A stretch of DNA of 64,000 nucleotides. Origin: CAISIP01 sp965278985. Lineage in GTDB: Bacteria; Pseudomonadota; Gammaproteobacteria; Burkholderiales; Burkholderiaceae_C. The position numbers and the translations under genes were made by a program. Shown piece by piece: positions 1-8,787 of the stretch. The notes beneath the pieces were generated by a model. It did no database searches. It was not told where the DNA came from and worked only from the letters and a program-made list of their open reading frames with translations. The stretch spans positions 186,001 through 250,000 of the forward strand of contig OZ257131.1 of the NCBI GenBank assembly GCA_965278985.1, read 5' to 3'. Each line of letters starts with the position of its first letter. Positions within the stretch are counted from its first letter, which is position 1.

Positions 1-2
1 GG

Positions 3-464
3 AGGCGCGCCGTGGGACCCAAGGGCCTGTGGCGCGTGGCGGCCTACCAGCTCTGGCTGGCCCTGGCATGGGTGGTGGGCCGATTCGGCGCGCCGCGGTG
101 GGCTGACCGGCTCACACGCTGGCAGGCGCGCCACCTTCGCTGCCCGGTACCACCGCAGCGCATGGGCTGGCAGATGAACTATCCGTATGCGATGAAATGG
201 CTGGGCGTTGCGGGCGGCATGGCCCACCTGGCGCCCGTGGCAGCGGCTGCGCACCCCATGCTCTACGTCTTCGGCACGCGCAAGTATTTCATGTTCCATT
301 CGCCCGAGTGGCTTGCGGCCGTGCGGGCCCGCGCTGGCAGCGCCGTGGTAGGCATGCGCGCCAGCCATTGGCTGATGCTGGATCGGCCCGCGGAATTCCA
401 TGCGGCCCTTCGCGCATGGCTGGACGGGACGCCGCTGCCCGTGGGCACCGACCTCCCGGTCTGA
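3..464 (+). CDS. alpha/beta hydrolase, C-terminal part (cut by window edge)
   Basis: The reading frame is already open at the window edge, so the visible 150 or so residues are the C-terminal half of a longer protein. The pattern fits the cap and C-terminal part of an alpha/beta hydrolase. A helical, tryptophan-rich cap (YQLWLALAW, then NYPY) is followed by the strand LYVFGTRKYFMFH and by ASHWLMLDRP, where His would be the catalytic-triad histidine. The nucleophile elbow would lie upstream of the window. A GTG at 12 has a GGAGG six bases before it, but a 150-aa product would lack the nucleophile half of the fold, so I read it as internal. The substrate cannot be inferred. It runs convergently into the next gene with 16 bp between them. 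Confidence 0.7.
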   Translation, partial: RRAVGPKGLWRVAAYQLWLALAWVVGRFGAPRWADRLTRWQARHLRCPVPPQRMGWQMNYPYAMKWLGVAGGMAHLAPVAAAAHPMLYVFGTRKYFMFHSPEWLAAVRARAGSAVVGMRASHWLMLDRPAEFHAALRAWLDGTPLPVGTDLPV

Positions 465-480
465 GTCACCCGCGACCGCT

Positions 481-780
481 TCAGGCCACTGATGGTGCGC
501 CAGGATGCACGCCGGGCTGTGCACCGGCCTTGTCGATCCACAGCTGCATCGCATCCCACAGATCGGTCTGGCTGAAGGAGCAGCTCTCTTCGCTGAACGA
601 GGCGCTGGACTCCAGCCGGTTGCGCAACTGGTCCAGTGCCTGCACAAAGCGCTCCGGCAGCGCCGCAAGCAGCAAAGCCTGCTGGCCCGCGATGTCAGAG
701 AAGGTGGCCGCGCTGGCCTGGCCTGCGCGCAACTGCCGCAATGCGGCCTGCAGGGCCTGGAGCTGGTCGTGGGGCGTCAT
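481..780 (-). CDS. hypothetical protein, 99 aa
   Basis: Small acidic-to-neutral, mostly helical protein beginning MTPHDQLQAL, with no signal peptide or membrane segment. I recognise no domain. The start is the ATG at 780; the same frame stays open far upstream only because it lies opposite GC-rich coding sequence of the histidine kinase gene. It begins 38 bp after the stop of the hybrid histidine kinase and on the same strand, so the two are probably co-transcribed. That suggests, but does not show, a shared role. The serine-rich middle (SSASFSEESCSFS) and helical ends are its only notable features. Confidence 0.6.
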   Translation of the reverse strand: MTPHDQLQALQAALRQLRAGQASAATFSDIAGQQALLLAALPERFVQALDQLRNRLESSASFSEESCSFSQTDLWDAMQLWIDKAGAQPGVHPGAPSVA

Positions 781-818
781 GCGCCCATTGTAGGAACCGT
801 CGCCGCAATGCCGCGGCT

Positions 819-3011
819 TCAGCTTCGCGCTGCCATGGACGCAGCGCCCCCGGCCGGACGCCCCGCCATCGCCTGGGCCAGCGTCTGCGCCGAGCAGGGC
901 TTCGGCAGGATGTCGAAGCCCAGTCGGGTGACGGCATCGAGCTGTTCGGTGTAGCCGCTCATCAGCAGGATGCGCACGCCAGGAAAATGCGCGCGCACAT
1001 GGCTGGCCAGTGCCACGCCGTCCATGTCGCCGGGCATCACCACGTCCGACAGCACCAGATCGGGCAATTGCCCGCGTTCTCGCTGCTCTTGCAGCCACCG
1101 CCGTGCGTCGGCTGCGTTGCCTTCGAGGTGCACGGCGCAGCCCATCGATTCCATCACCGGCACCAGCGCGTGGGACACCTCGGCGTTGTCCTCCACCAGC
1201 AGCACGCGCTTGCCCAGATCGCGTGGCATGGGTGAGGCCGGTGGCAGTGCGGGCGAGGGCGTGCCGCGGCCTGCAGGGAAATACATGCGTACCGTGGCGC
1301 CATGGCCCGGCGTGCTGTGCAGGGTCGCGATGCCGCCCGCGCGCTGGCACAGGCCATAGACCTGGCTCAGCCCCAGGCCCGTGCCCTGGCCCACCGGCTT
1401 GGTGGTGAAGAAGGGTTCGAAGACCTTGTGCTGGTGCTCCAGCGCCACCCCGGGCCCGTCGTCCACGCACTCCAGCAGCACCAGCGCGCCACGCAGCAGG
1501 GGCGGCAGGTCGGTCGCCGTGTTCGCGTCCGTGTTGGTGGCGCGCAGTGTGAAGTTGCCGCCTGCCGGCATGGCGTCGCGCGCGTTGACGGCCAGGTTGA
1601 TCAGCGCCAGCTCGAACTCGGCCGGGTCGAGTTCGATGGCGTGGGTGTCCGGCGCGATCTCGATGTGCAGCGCGATCTTGCTGCCCAGCACCGGGCCCAG
1701 CAGGTCGCGCAAGAGCGGCAGCCGTTCCTGCAGGCGGAAATGCTCCGGCACCAGCGCCTGCCGCCGGGAGAAGGCGAGCAACTGGCGCGTGAGTTTGGTG
1801 GAGCTGGCGACCGCACGGCCCATCGAAGCGAGCTGCGGGTGGCGTTCCCCTTCCGGAAGCTTGTGCTGCAGGATGTAGAGGTTGTTGCTGATCACCATCA
1901 GCGCGTTGTTGAAGTCGTGGGCCACACCGCCCGTGATGCGGCCCAGCGCCTCCAGCTTCTGCGCCTGCAGCAGCGCCTCTTCCACGCGGCGCAGCGCCAG
2001 TGATTCCTCGCGCAGGCGTTCCGCCGCCAGCAGCGACTCGCGGCTGCGCGCCAGCGCAGTGCGCAGCGCCAGCAGCAGCCCCGCCAGCGGCGGCAATCCG
2101 AACGCCGCCAGCCAAGCCATCTCGATGGCCCAGCGGCGCGTGATGTTGTGCATGTCGATGCCGGTGCCCATGTACAACGGGTAGTCGCCCAGCTTGTTGA
2201 ACATCAGCAGGCGCCGGCGGCCGTCCACCGAGGACACGCCTTCGGTGACGCCGGCGGTGCGGCCTTCGAGGATCATCGTCATCACGGGGCTGCTCTCGGC
2301 CAGGCGGGGAGGCGCGTTGTCGACCGGAGGCCAGCGCGAGAGGATGGTGCCGTCCGCGCGCAGCAGGTTGATCGCCACGCCGGGCTCGTCGGCTGCCAGG
2401 TTGTGGTGGAACTCCTCGAAATAGGCCGGCCGCAGGTTGACGGTGACCGTGCCCTCGAATGCGCCGTCCCCGCCGTAGCGGCCGTTGCTCAGTGCGATGA
2501 GGCGCTGGCCGGATACACGGCCCTCGAAGGGCGCCGAGATGAAGGATCCGCTGCGCTGCGAGCGGTGCCACTGGAAGTAGTCGCGGTCCGCGGCGTCCAT
2601 GTTCTTCGGCGCGGGGTAGGTGCGGTTGGTGGCCAGCGCCACGCCCTGCGCGTTGCGCACCCAGATGCCATGGATCTGCGGCTTGTTCTGCAGCATCTGC
2701 TGGAACTGCGCGTGCAACAGCTTTTCCTGCGCCTGCACCTGCTGGTTGTCCGCCTCGCCCAGCGCATCCATCACGCGGGCCATCACCACCTCGTTGGTAT
2801 CGAACACCCGCAGCGCATGTTCGCTGGCGATGCGCAGCGCGCGGTTCAGCCGCAGGTCGGCCTCCGCGCGGATGTCGGCGTACCGGTACGCGCCCACCGC
2901 CGCATAGAGCACCACGAACAGCAGCATGCACAGCCAACCCAGCCGACGCAGGTGGGTCAGGGAGGATGCGGAATCGGATGTCAGCGGTGGATTGGCGGCG
3001 TTGTGCAACAT
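819..3011 (-). CDS. membrane hybrid sensor histidine kinase with receiver domain
   Basis: 730-aa inner-membrane hybrid kinase. A transmembrane helix at about residues 24-42 and a second at about 296-318 flank a periplasmic region with the look of a Cache-type ligand sensor. A coiled linker leads into a HisKA domain with the phospho-acceptor His365 (GGVAHDFNN), an HATPase domain with N box NLAVNARDAM (about 472-481), G1 DDGPG and G2 GTGLGL. A C-terminal receiver domain starts near 600 with phospho-acceptor Asp656 (LVLSDVVMP). The HDFNN form of the H box belongs to kinases that often relay to their own REC domain. No DNA-binding response regulator is adjacent, so the output partner is probably elsewhere. 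The ligand is unknown. The 99-aa gene follows 38 bp downstream. Confidence 0.9.
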   Translation of the reverse strand: MLHNAANPPLTSDSASSLTHLRRLGWLCMLLFVVLYAAVGAYRYADIRAEADLRLNRALRIASEHALRVFDTNEVVMARVMDALGEADNQQVQAQEKLLHAQFQQMLQNKPQIHGIWVRNAQGVALATNRTYPAPKNMDAADRDYFQWHRSQRSGSFISAPFEGRVSGQRLIALSNGRYGGDGAFEGTVTVNLRPAYFEEFHHNLAADEPGVAINLLRADGTILSRWPPVDNAPPRLAESSPVMTMILEGRTAGVTEGVSSVDGRRRLLMFNKLGDYPLYMGTGIDMHNITRRWAIEMAWLAAFGLPPLAGLLLALRTALARSRESLLAAERLREESLALRRVEEALLQAQKLEALGRITGGVAHDFNNALMVISNNLYILQHKLPEGERHPQLASMGRAVASSTKLTRQLLAFSRRQALVPEHFRLQERLPLLRDLLGPVLGSKIALHIEIAPDTHAIELDPAEFELALINLAVNARDAMPAGGNFTLRATNTDANTATDLPPLLRGALVLLECVDDGPGVALEHQHKVFEPFFTTKPVGQGTGLGLSQVYGLCQRAGGIATLHSTPGHGATVRMYFPAGRGTPSPALPPASPMPRDLGKRVLLVEDNAEVSHALVPVMESMGCAVHLEGNAADARRWLQEQRERGQLPDLVLSDVVMPGDMDGVALASHVRAHFPGVRILLMSGYTEQLDAVTRLGFDILPKPCSAQTLAQAMAGRPAGGAASMAARS

Positions 3012-3082
3012 TCCGGGCGGGTCGGTGCAGGGGCACGCCTGCGGTGGAGCAGGCGCAGCTTAACGCAACACCGTCGCCGGCT

Positions 3083-3118
3083 CACACCCGGGCCATCGGG
3101 ACACGGGCTCCCGGTGTG
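3083..3118 (-). terminator. possible hairpin after the YebC-family gene
   Basis: Inverted repeat CACACCCGGG / CCCGGTGTG, with one unpaired C, in the gap between the YebC-family stop and the kinase start. There is no T-run on the transcribed strand, so it is at best a weak terminator or a processing site. Confidence 0.25.
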
Positions 3119-3130
3119 CATCCACGCGAG

Positions 3131-3841
3131 TTACACCAGGCCGGCGTACACGTTCTGAACGTCGTCGTGGTTGTCCAGCGCAGCCAGGAAATTCTCTACC
3201 TCTTCCAGGTCGGCAGCGGCGAGCGACGAGGCCTGGACCGGGTTGCGGGGCTTGTAGCCGAGCTTGGCCGAGACCACGTGGAACCCCTGTGCCGGCAGCG
3301 CGCGGCTCACGAGATCGAGGTCCGCGTGGTCGGTGAGGAACAGGGTCGCGCCTTCTTCGTCGCCCGGCTCGAAATCCTGCGCACCGGCTTCGATGGCGGC
3401 CACTTCCGGGTCGGCGCCGGCCTGCGCAGGGGTGGCCTCGATCATCCCCACGTGCTCGAAATCCCAGGCCACGGACCCGGAGGTGCCCAGCTGGCCCTTG
3501 CGGAACATCACTCGCATCTCCGGGGCGGTGCGCTTGACGTTGTCGGTGAGGCATTCGACCATCACCGGCACCTGGTGCGGTGCGAAACCCTCGTAGACCA
3601 CATGCTCGAAATGCACCGGTTCGTCGGTGAGCCCGGCGCCCTTCTTGATGGCCCGCTCCAGCGTGTCCTTCGGCATCGATACCTTGCGGGCCTGTTCCAC
3701 GACCAGGCGCAGCCGCGCGTTCTGGCCAGGGTCCGCGCCGGCACGGGCCGCCATCATGATTTCCTTGGCCAGCTTGCTGAACAACCGGCCCTTGGCGTTC
3801 GCGGCGATCTCCTTGCCCTTGGCTTTCCATTGCGCGCCCAT
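3131..3841 (-). CDS. YebC/PmpR/TACO1 family protein
   Basis: 236-aa cytoplasmic protein of the YebC family. These proteins have long been annotated as DNA-binding regulators, and more recent work on family members (TACO1 in mitochondria) points to a role in translation. Family signatures include GRLFSKLAKEI near the N terminus, a central ARLRLVVEQARKVSMPKDTLERAIKKG block, and the later HVVYEGFAPHQVPVMVECLTDN. The N terminus, MGAQWKAKGKEIAANAK, differs from the usual MAGHSKWANIKHRK and is closer to the YeeN-type branch, so this may be the second paralogue rather than the housekeeping copy. The start is the ATG at 3841; the longer open frame upstream lacks family similarity. It is divergent from the TspO-family gene. 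Confidence 0.9.
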   Translation of the reverse strand: MGAQWKAKGKEIAANAKGRLFSKLAKEIMMAARAGADPGQNARLRLVVEQARKVSMPKDTLERAIKKGAGLTDEPVHFEHVVYEGFAPHQVPVMVECLTDNVKRTAPEMRVMFRKGQLGTSGSVAWDFEHVGMIEATPAQAGADPEVAAIEAGAQDFEPGDEEGATLFLTDHADLDLVSRALPAQGFHVVSAKLGYKPRNPVQASSLAAADLEEVENFLAALDNHDDVQNVYAGLV

Positions 3842-3980
3842 GACTGCTCCTTGCGATGTGGGTGCAGGGTTATACACCCACGCACCGCGTTGGCCCGGTG
3901 GGCCTTTGCGCCCCTGTCCTACCCGTGATCGGGCGCTTCGACGCCTGCGCGACACCCTGCTACTGGCTACAAACCCCCAC

Positions 3981-4385
3981 ATGGACAGCATCAGCAGTGC
4001 CGCGTGGTACGCCCAACTCGCCAAACCATTCTTCGCGCCACCGGCCTACGTCTTCGGGCCGGTGTGGTCGGTGCTGTATGTCGTCATCGCGATCAGCTTC
4101 GGCCACGTGCTGGTGCAGACCATCCGCCGCCGCCAGCCCTTCGGCGTGCTGCTGCCCTTCCTGCTCAACCTGCTCTTCAACGTGGCGTACACGCCCCTGC
4201 AGTTCGGCCTGCGCAGCAACGGGCTGGCGAGCATCGACGTCCTGCTGCTGCTCGGCACCCTGGTGTGGGCGCTGGTGGTTATACGCCCCCGCATTCCCTG
4301 GGTGGCCTGGGTGAACGTGCCCTACCTGCTGTGGGTGTGTTTCGCGACCGTGCTGCAGCTCAGCATCACCTGGCTCAATCGCTGA
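3981..4385 (+). CDS. TspO/MBR family protein, short form
   Basis: 134-aa tryptophan-rich integral membrane protein. The family block is clear: WYAQLAKPFFAPPAYVFGPVW followed by a helix, then FLLNLLFNVAYTPLQFGL and later WVAWVNVPYLLWVCFATVLQLSITWLNR. TspO proteins bind porphyrins and related ligands in membranes and respond to oxidative stress. Usual family members have five helices and about 160 residues. Here the protein starts almost directly at the WY..L.KP block, so the usual first helix is missing. The upstream frame, which is antisense to the YebC-family gene, offers no hydrophobic replacement, and the ATG at 3981 is the only sensible start. It is convergent with the ferredoxin gene, 28 bp away. 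Confidence 0.85.
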   Translation: MDSISSAAWYAQLAKPFFAPPAYVFGPVWSVLYVVIAISFGHVLVQTIRRRQPFGVLLPFLLNLLFNVAYTPLQFGLRSNGLASIDVLLLLGTLVWALVVIRPRIPWVAWVNVPYLLWVCFATVLQLSITWLNR

Positions 4386-4413
4386 CGCTGCGCGGACGGC
4401 AGGACGGCAGTCT

Positions 4414-4713
4414 TCAGCCGTTCTCCCGCTGCAGCGCGAGGTTGCCGCACGGGAAGGCCACGCACGGCAGCACGTAGCCCTCTTCCTTCTCTTCCGCGAA
4501 GAGGCCGGGCCACTCGATCTCGTAACGCACGGAGCCATGCTGCAGCCGCCCCAGGCAGGTGCGGCAGGTGCCGTTGCGGCAGGAGCTAGGCCAGTCGATG
4601 CCGCCTTGTTCCAGTGACAGCAGCAGCGGCTGGTGGCTCCAGGCGTCGAAGGGCTGGCCTTCGGGTTCGGCGGTGGCGTTGAAGATGCGGGCGTCGGCGG
4701 GGATCTGGCTCAT
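4414..4713 (-). CDS. [2Fe-2S] plant-type ferredoxin-like protein
   Basis: 99-aa single-domain ferredoxin. The cluster ligands are visible as SSCRNGTCRTCLG (Cys-x4-Cys-x2-Cys) and a fourth Cys in YVLPCVAFP, the layout of plant-type and oxygenase-linked [2Fe-2S] domains. It would act as a soluble one-electron carrier. No oxygenase or reductase gene sits next to it, so its partner cannot be named. The ATG at 4713 gives the usual short lead before the beta-grasp fold. The open frame extends 30 codons upstream but that extension is not ferredoxin-like. No clear ribosome binding site precedes the start. Confidence 0.85.
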   Translation of the reverse strand: MSQIPADARIFNATAEPEGQPFDAWSHQPLLLSLEQGGIDWPSSCRNGTCRTCLGRLQHGSVRYEIEWPGLFAEEKEEGYVLPCVAFPCGNLALQRENG

Positions 4714-4868
4714 GGGAGGCGCTGGAGACGTGGAAGAGATGGTGCATTCTGGGGATGGCCAAGCACGGCCCCACTGCGGGACACTGCAGGTTCGCAGCAC
4801 CATTCATTCTTCCACGTGTGGCGCGCACCCCTTGCGCCGCCCGCTCCTCCACCCCATTGCACCCCTGC

Positions 4869-6107
4869 ATGTTCCACGACACCGTACCGGATGGCCTCCA
4901 CGAGCCTCTCCAGAACCCTCCCTCGCGGCCGCACGCCCGTGCGGCCAACGCTGAGAAGGGCCCTGACTGGGCGCCGGACCTGCCGCACCGTCTCGCGATT
5001 CGCTTCACGGGTTCGGGCAGCGAGTATTTCCGCATCTGGATCGTCAACCTGCTGCTGATCCTCGTCACGCTGGGCATCTACCTGCCCTGGGCGAAAGTGC
5101 GGCGCCTGAAGTACTTTCATGGCAACACGCTGGTGGGTGACGCGCCGCTGGGCTTCCATGGCAATCCGCGCAAGATGCTGCGCGGCTATCTGCTGGTGGG
5201 GCTGATGTTCCTGCTGTATTCGGTCGCGGGCAATTTTTCGCCCATCGCCGGGTTGGTGGCGCTGGCCATCGTGATGGTGGTGAGTCCGGCGCTGCTGCGG
5301 GCGTCCTTGCAGTTCCGGTTGGCCAACACCAGCTGGCGCGGCCTGCGCTTCCGTTTCCTGGGCAGCGTGCGCGAGGTCTATGTGCTGCTCTGGCCGGGCG
5401 TGGTCCTGTTCGGCTTCAGCATGGCGATGGCGCTCTGGATACGGCCCGGTGTAGAGAAAGTGGGCGGGGCGGACATCGCCTGGGTCATCTTTCCCATGTT
5501 GTTCCTGGTGTACGCGGCATTGTTCTGGATGTTCTGGCGACTCAAGAAGTACCAGCATGACCACTATGCACTGGCCGCGCTGCAGACTTCCTTCACGGCG
5601 CGTTTCCGTCAGTTCGTGGGTGTGGTGTTGCGCTTCCTCGGCATGGGCCTGGTCATGCTCGCCGTGGCGGGCGGGTTGGCCTTCGCCGCAGCGCTGGCGC
5701 TTGCCGGGACAAGCGACGGCCTCGCGCGCGCATGGCGGGCGGTGCTGGTTCTCTGGGCGCCGCTGATGGTGATGCTGGTGTTCCTGGCGGCGTTCAAGCC
5801 GTACCTCACCACGCGGCTGCAGAACGTCGTCTGGTGTCACACAGGCAGCGATGACCTGCAGTTCCACAGTGCGCTGCGCTTCCGCGCCATGTTCTGGCTG
5901 ACGCTCAAGAACTGGACGTTGATCCTCCTGACACTGGGCCTGTACTGGCCTTTTGCCGCCATCGCGATGGCCCGCATGCGCCTGCACGCGGTCGAGGTGG
6001 CAACCCGCGAGGAGCCCGACGCACTGGTGGGCGAGATGCTGCAATCCACCGGCGAGGCGGCAGGCGATGCGGCCGGCGACCTCTTCGGCCTGGACATCGG
6101 CCTGTAG
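4869..6107 (+). CDS. DUF898 (YjgN-like) family membrane protein
   Basis: 412-aa polytopic inner-membrane protein of the DUF898/YjgN family. A soluble N-terminal stretch of about 40 residues leads into repeated family units: FTGSGSEYFRIWIVNLLLILVTLG..LPWAKVRRLKYF at the start and FWLTLKNWTLILLTLGLYWPFAAIAMARM near the end are two copies of the same motif. The function of the family is unknown. The gene is followed after 5 bp by an M48 metalloprotease gene on the same strand. That pairing suggests the two act together at the membrane, for example in envelope quality control; this is inference from position. The start at 4869 was chosen because the earlier open frame is low-complexity sequence without family similarity. 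Confidence 0.85.
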   Translation: MFHDTVPDGLHEPLQNPPSRPHARAANAEKGPDWAPDLPHRLAIRFTGSGSEYFRIWIVNLLLILVTLGIYLPWAKVRRLKYFHGNTLVGDAPLGFHGNPRKMLRGYLLVGLMFLLYSVAGNFSPIAGLVALAIVMVVSPALLRASLQFRLANTSWRGLRFRFLGSVREVYVLLWPGVVLFGFSMAMALWIRPGVEKVGGADIAWVIFPMLFLVYAALFWMFWRLKKYQHDHYALAALQTSFTARFRQFVGVVLRFLGMGLVMLAVAGGLAFAAALALAGTSDGLARAWRAVLVLWAPLMVMLVFLAAFKPYLTTRLQNVVWCHTGSDDLQFHSALRFRAMFWLTLKNWTLILLTLGLYWPFAAIAMARMRLHAVEVATREEPDALVGEMLQSTGEAAGDAAGDLFGLDIGL

Positions 6108-6112
6108 CGCAC

Positions 6113-7192
6113 ATGGGCGCCACGGAACAAGCCTCCACCGCACTGCTTGGCGCGCGGTATTACGACGGCCGCAGCGCACGCGCCCAGCCCGTGCAGTTGC
6201 AACTGGCGCAGGGCCAGCTCGTGATACGCGGCGACGGCGTGTTGCGCCAGGTGCCGGTGGCCGAGGTGACCTGGCCCGAACGCACACGCCATGGCCGGCG
6301 CGTGGCCGACCTGCCGGGTGGCGGCTCCGTGCAGTGCGACGATGCGCGGGCCTGGGACGATTGGCGCGCCGATGGCGGACACCGCGAAGGCTGGGTGGTG
6401 CGCGCCCAGCAAAGCTGGCGCTGGGTGCTGGCCAGTGTGCTGGTGATGGCCGCGGTGGTGGGGGGCTTCCAGCGCTGGGGCGTGCCTTTGGCCGCGCGCA
6501 CGGTGGCCTCGCTGGCGCCGTGGAGCGTGGACCAGTCGTTGGGCGAGTCCTCGCTCGCGGTGCTGGACCGGGCGGCGCTGCGGCCCAGCAAGCTGCCGAT
6601 GGCCACGCAGGAGCGTGTGCGCGGCGCTTTCGCCGATGCCTTGCGGGCCGGCGGACAGACCGTGCCCGAATGGAAATTGCTGTTTCGCGATGGCGAGGGT
6701 GGCATCGGCCCGAACGCGCTGGCATTGCCCGGCGGCACCTTGATCATCACGGACCAGCTGGTGACGCTGTTGGCGGGAGATACCGATGTGACCACCGCCG
6801 TGCTGGCCCACGAGATGGGCCATGTGCGCCATCGGCACGGGCTGCGCATGCTGGTGCAGGTCAGCCTGCTGGGCGCGGTGTCGTCGCTGGTGGTGGGCGA
6901 CTTCAGCAGCGTGCTGGCCCTGGCGCCGGTGATGATGGGCCAGGCCAGCTACTCGCGGGACGCCGAGCGCGAAGCCGATGCCGAGTCCGTGCGGATCCTG
7001 CGTGCCGCAGGCATCTCGCCGGCCGTGATGCTGAAGTTCTTCGAGCGGATCGCCGAAGCGCGCGACAAGGAGCGCAAACGCGTGCCCGATGCCGAAGGTC
7101 AGCGAGGCTCCTGGATAGGCCTCGCGGTTGCAAGCCACCCGGCCGATGCGGAGCGCATCGCATTTTTCCGGAACGCTGCGCTGGTTCCTTGA
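6113..7192 (+). CDS. M48 family membrane metalloprotease
   Basis: 359-aa protease. It has an N-terminal domain of about 100 residues, one transmembrane helix at about 103-121, and a catalytic domain with the zinc motif H233-E-M-G-H237. A downstream acidic segment, YSRDAEREADAES, carries the third metal-ligand glutamate. This is the arrangement of M48 (HtpX/Ste24/BepA-like) peptidases. LPGGTLIITDQL and the helix after HEMGH are also typical. It probably cleaves membrane or periplasmic proteins. It starts 5 bp after the DUF898 gene, so the two form a small operon. The stop lies 158 bp from the convergent DUF1254 gene, in a stretch with no clear terminator. Confidence 0.88.
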   Translation: MGATEQASTALLGARYYDGRSARAQPVQLQLAQGQLVIRGDGVLRQVPVAEVTWPERTRHGRRVADLPGGGSVQCDDARAWDDWRADGGHREGWVVRAQQSWRWVLASVLVMAAVVGGFQRWGVPLAARTVASLAPWSVDQSLGESSLAVLDRAALRPSKLPMATQERVRGAFADALRAGGQTVPEWKLLFRDGEGGIGPNALALPGGTLIITDQLVTLLAGDTDVTTAVLAHEMGHVRHRHGLRMLVQVSLLGAVSSLVVGDFSSVLALAPVMMGQASYSRDAEREADAESVRILRAAGISPAVMLKFFERIAEARDKERKRVPDAEGQRGSWIGLAVASHPADAERIAFFRNAALVP

Positions 7193-7350
7193 CGACGGGC
7201 TCGCTCGGCCCTCGGCATGGCGGGGGCGCAGCGCGGCTCCGAGGCCGCACGCGAGATCGGGCAACGGAGCTGCGCCTCCGGTAGGTGCGTGGGCATCGGC
7301 CTGCTGAGCGGCCAGGAGGCCAGGAGGCCCGCAGACGCAGGTGGCCGGGA

Positions 7351-8760
7351 TCAGTCGCGGCGCTGGGGCGCCGGCAGGCGGTAGCTGCCGTCCAGCAGCG
7401 CTGCGCGCGGCAGGTAGGCGCGCAGGCACAGGAAGAAGCCGTCGGACGGCGTGGGCAGCCAGTTGGCACGCGCGCGGGCATTGCGGGGTTCGGCGTGCTG
7501 CAGCGTGAGGGTGAGCCCGCCGTCGTCATCGGGCACCAGGCCGTGCGTGCGGTCGCCGATGGCGTAGCGGTCGATGGCATTGGGCACGAGGAAATAGTCC
7601 TGCGCGCTGTAGAGCGTGATGGACCAGAAGGCATCGACCGGCGGCAACTGTCCGGGGGCGAAGCGGATCGTGTAGCACTGGCTGCCGTGCAGCGGGAGGC
7701 CCTCGCCGTCGGTCTCGCACCGCGGGTAGGCGGCCTCGCGGGTCTCGAGCGCACCGATGGCCTGGCGCGACACGAAGGCCCGCAGCAGCAGGTCGTGGCC
7801 GAAGCCGCCGTCCAGACGGATGGGGTTGCGCCACCCCGCTGCCGCAGCGCTGGCGTCGCCATGGCCGAAGACCTCGCCTTCCGGGCGGTCCAGCAAGGCC
7901 TGGGCCGTGGTGCAGGCCTGCGCCAGCGCCTCCATGGCGTGTGCGTCGGGCTTCGGTGCCTGGGCGCCGATACCCACCTGTGCGAACTGCGCCACCAGCG
8001 TGGCGTCCTGCGCAGGCGGCGGGTTGTACTCCAGCGCCGCATTGACCATCGCCAGGAAGCGTTCCACCGTGAAGGGCGCGCGTGGCGCGAAACCTGCGTC
8101 GAAGCGCTGCGGCGGGCTCGCGCGGCCGGCTTGCCAGTCCGGCAAGGTCTGCAGCGTGAAGCGGTCCTGCAGGGCGTTGACGGCGGCGACGTCCTCCGGC
8201 CCGTCCACCAGGATGCGCCCGATCATCCAGACCCAGGGGGTGGCCGAGCGCACATGCCGTCCAGGGCCTCGGCAGCTTTCGGGCACCTCGCCGTTCCAGC
8301 CGGGGCCGCTCAGCAGGATGCAGCCCGCACGGTTGCCCGTGGTGCGCGTGCCTACATGGGCAAAAGGGTTCGTGTAGAAGTCCAGGAAACCGAGCACGTA
8401 GTAGCGTGGCCCGGTGTCGGGCACGGTGAGCACCAGCGGTCCTTGCGACAGGTCGAACCAGGCGTTGAGGTACAGCGTGTCGTTGTTGGGCATCACGACG
8501 CGCGACTTGCCCGCCGTCAGCAGCGCGCGTTCGGCGGTCAGCAGGTTGCACCAACGCTGCAGGCTGTCGGGGCCGTCACCCGCAAAGCCCAGCGCCGGCG
8601 CCTTGCGCGCCGAGGTGGCCGCGCGCATGCGCTGCATCTCGAACAGCGGCCAGCAGTAGATGCAGGCCTGCAGCGCAATGGCATGGAGGTAGTCACGGCG
8701 GGGCTGGGTGGAGGCGGAGGTCGGGGTGGGGATGGAGGTGTCGGTATCGGTATCGGGCAT
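7351..8760 (-). CDS. DUF1254/DUF1214 domain protein, copy A
   Basis: 469-aa protein with an N-terminal DUF1254 block (LQACIYCWPLFEMQRMR, then PNNDTLYLNAWFDLSQGPLVLTVPD and YYVLGFLDFYTNPFAHVG) and a C-terminal DUF1214 block (PVDAFWSITLYSAQDYFLVPNAIDRYAIGDRT, then NWLPTPSDGFFLCLRAYLP). The biochemical role of these domains is not established. Most family members are exported, but this N terminus (MPDTDTDTSIPTPTSA) is polar and repetitive with no signal peptide, so it looks cytoplasmic. It is the last gene of the operon that starts with the sulfatase and lies 27 bp after copy B, with which it shares the same overall layout. Confidence 0.85.
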   Translation of the reverse strand: MPDTDTDTSIPTPTSASTQPRRDYLHAIALQACIYCWPLFEMQRMRAATSARKAPALGFAGDGPDSLQRWCNLLTAERALLTAGKSRVVMPNNDTLYLNAWFDLSQGPLVLTVPDTGPRYYVLGFLDFYTNPFAHVGTRTTGNRAGCILLSGPGWNGEVPESCRGPGRHVRSATPWVWMIGRILVDGPEDVAAVNALQDRFTLQTLPDWQAGRASPPQRFDAGFAPRAPFTVERFLAMVNAALEYNPPPAQDATLVAQFAQVGIGAQAPKPDAHAMEALAQACTTAQALLDRPEGEVFGHGDASAAAAGWRNPIRLDGGFGHDLLLRAFVSRQAIGALETREAAYPRCETDGEGLPLHGSQCYTIRFAPGQLPPVDAFWSITLYSAQDYFLVPNAIDRYAIGDRTHGLVPDDDGGLTLTLQHAEPRNARARANWLPTPSDGFFLCLRAYLPRAALLDGSYRLPAPQRRD

Positions 8761-8787
8761 GGCGGGGCTTGGTGGCGGAAAGGCTTC

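Noticed and set aside
12..464. GTG at 12 with GGAGG upstream as the true start of a 150-aa protein
   Set aside because: The protein would lack the nucleophile half of the alpha/beta hydrolase fold, and the frame is open to the window edge.
481..3036. An 851-codon open frame overlapping the hybrid histidine kinase
   Set aside because: Only its last 99 codons are plausible as a separate gene. The rest is an out-of-frame reading of the kinase on the same strand.
7193..7350. Terminator between the convergent M48 and DUF1254 genes
   Set aside because: Only a short direct repeat (GGCCAGGAGGCCAGGAGGCC) was seen, with no hairpin plus T-run.
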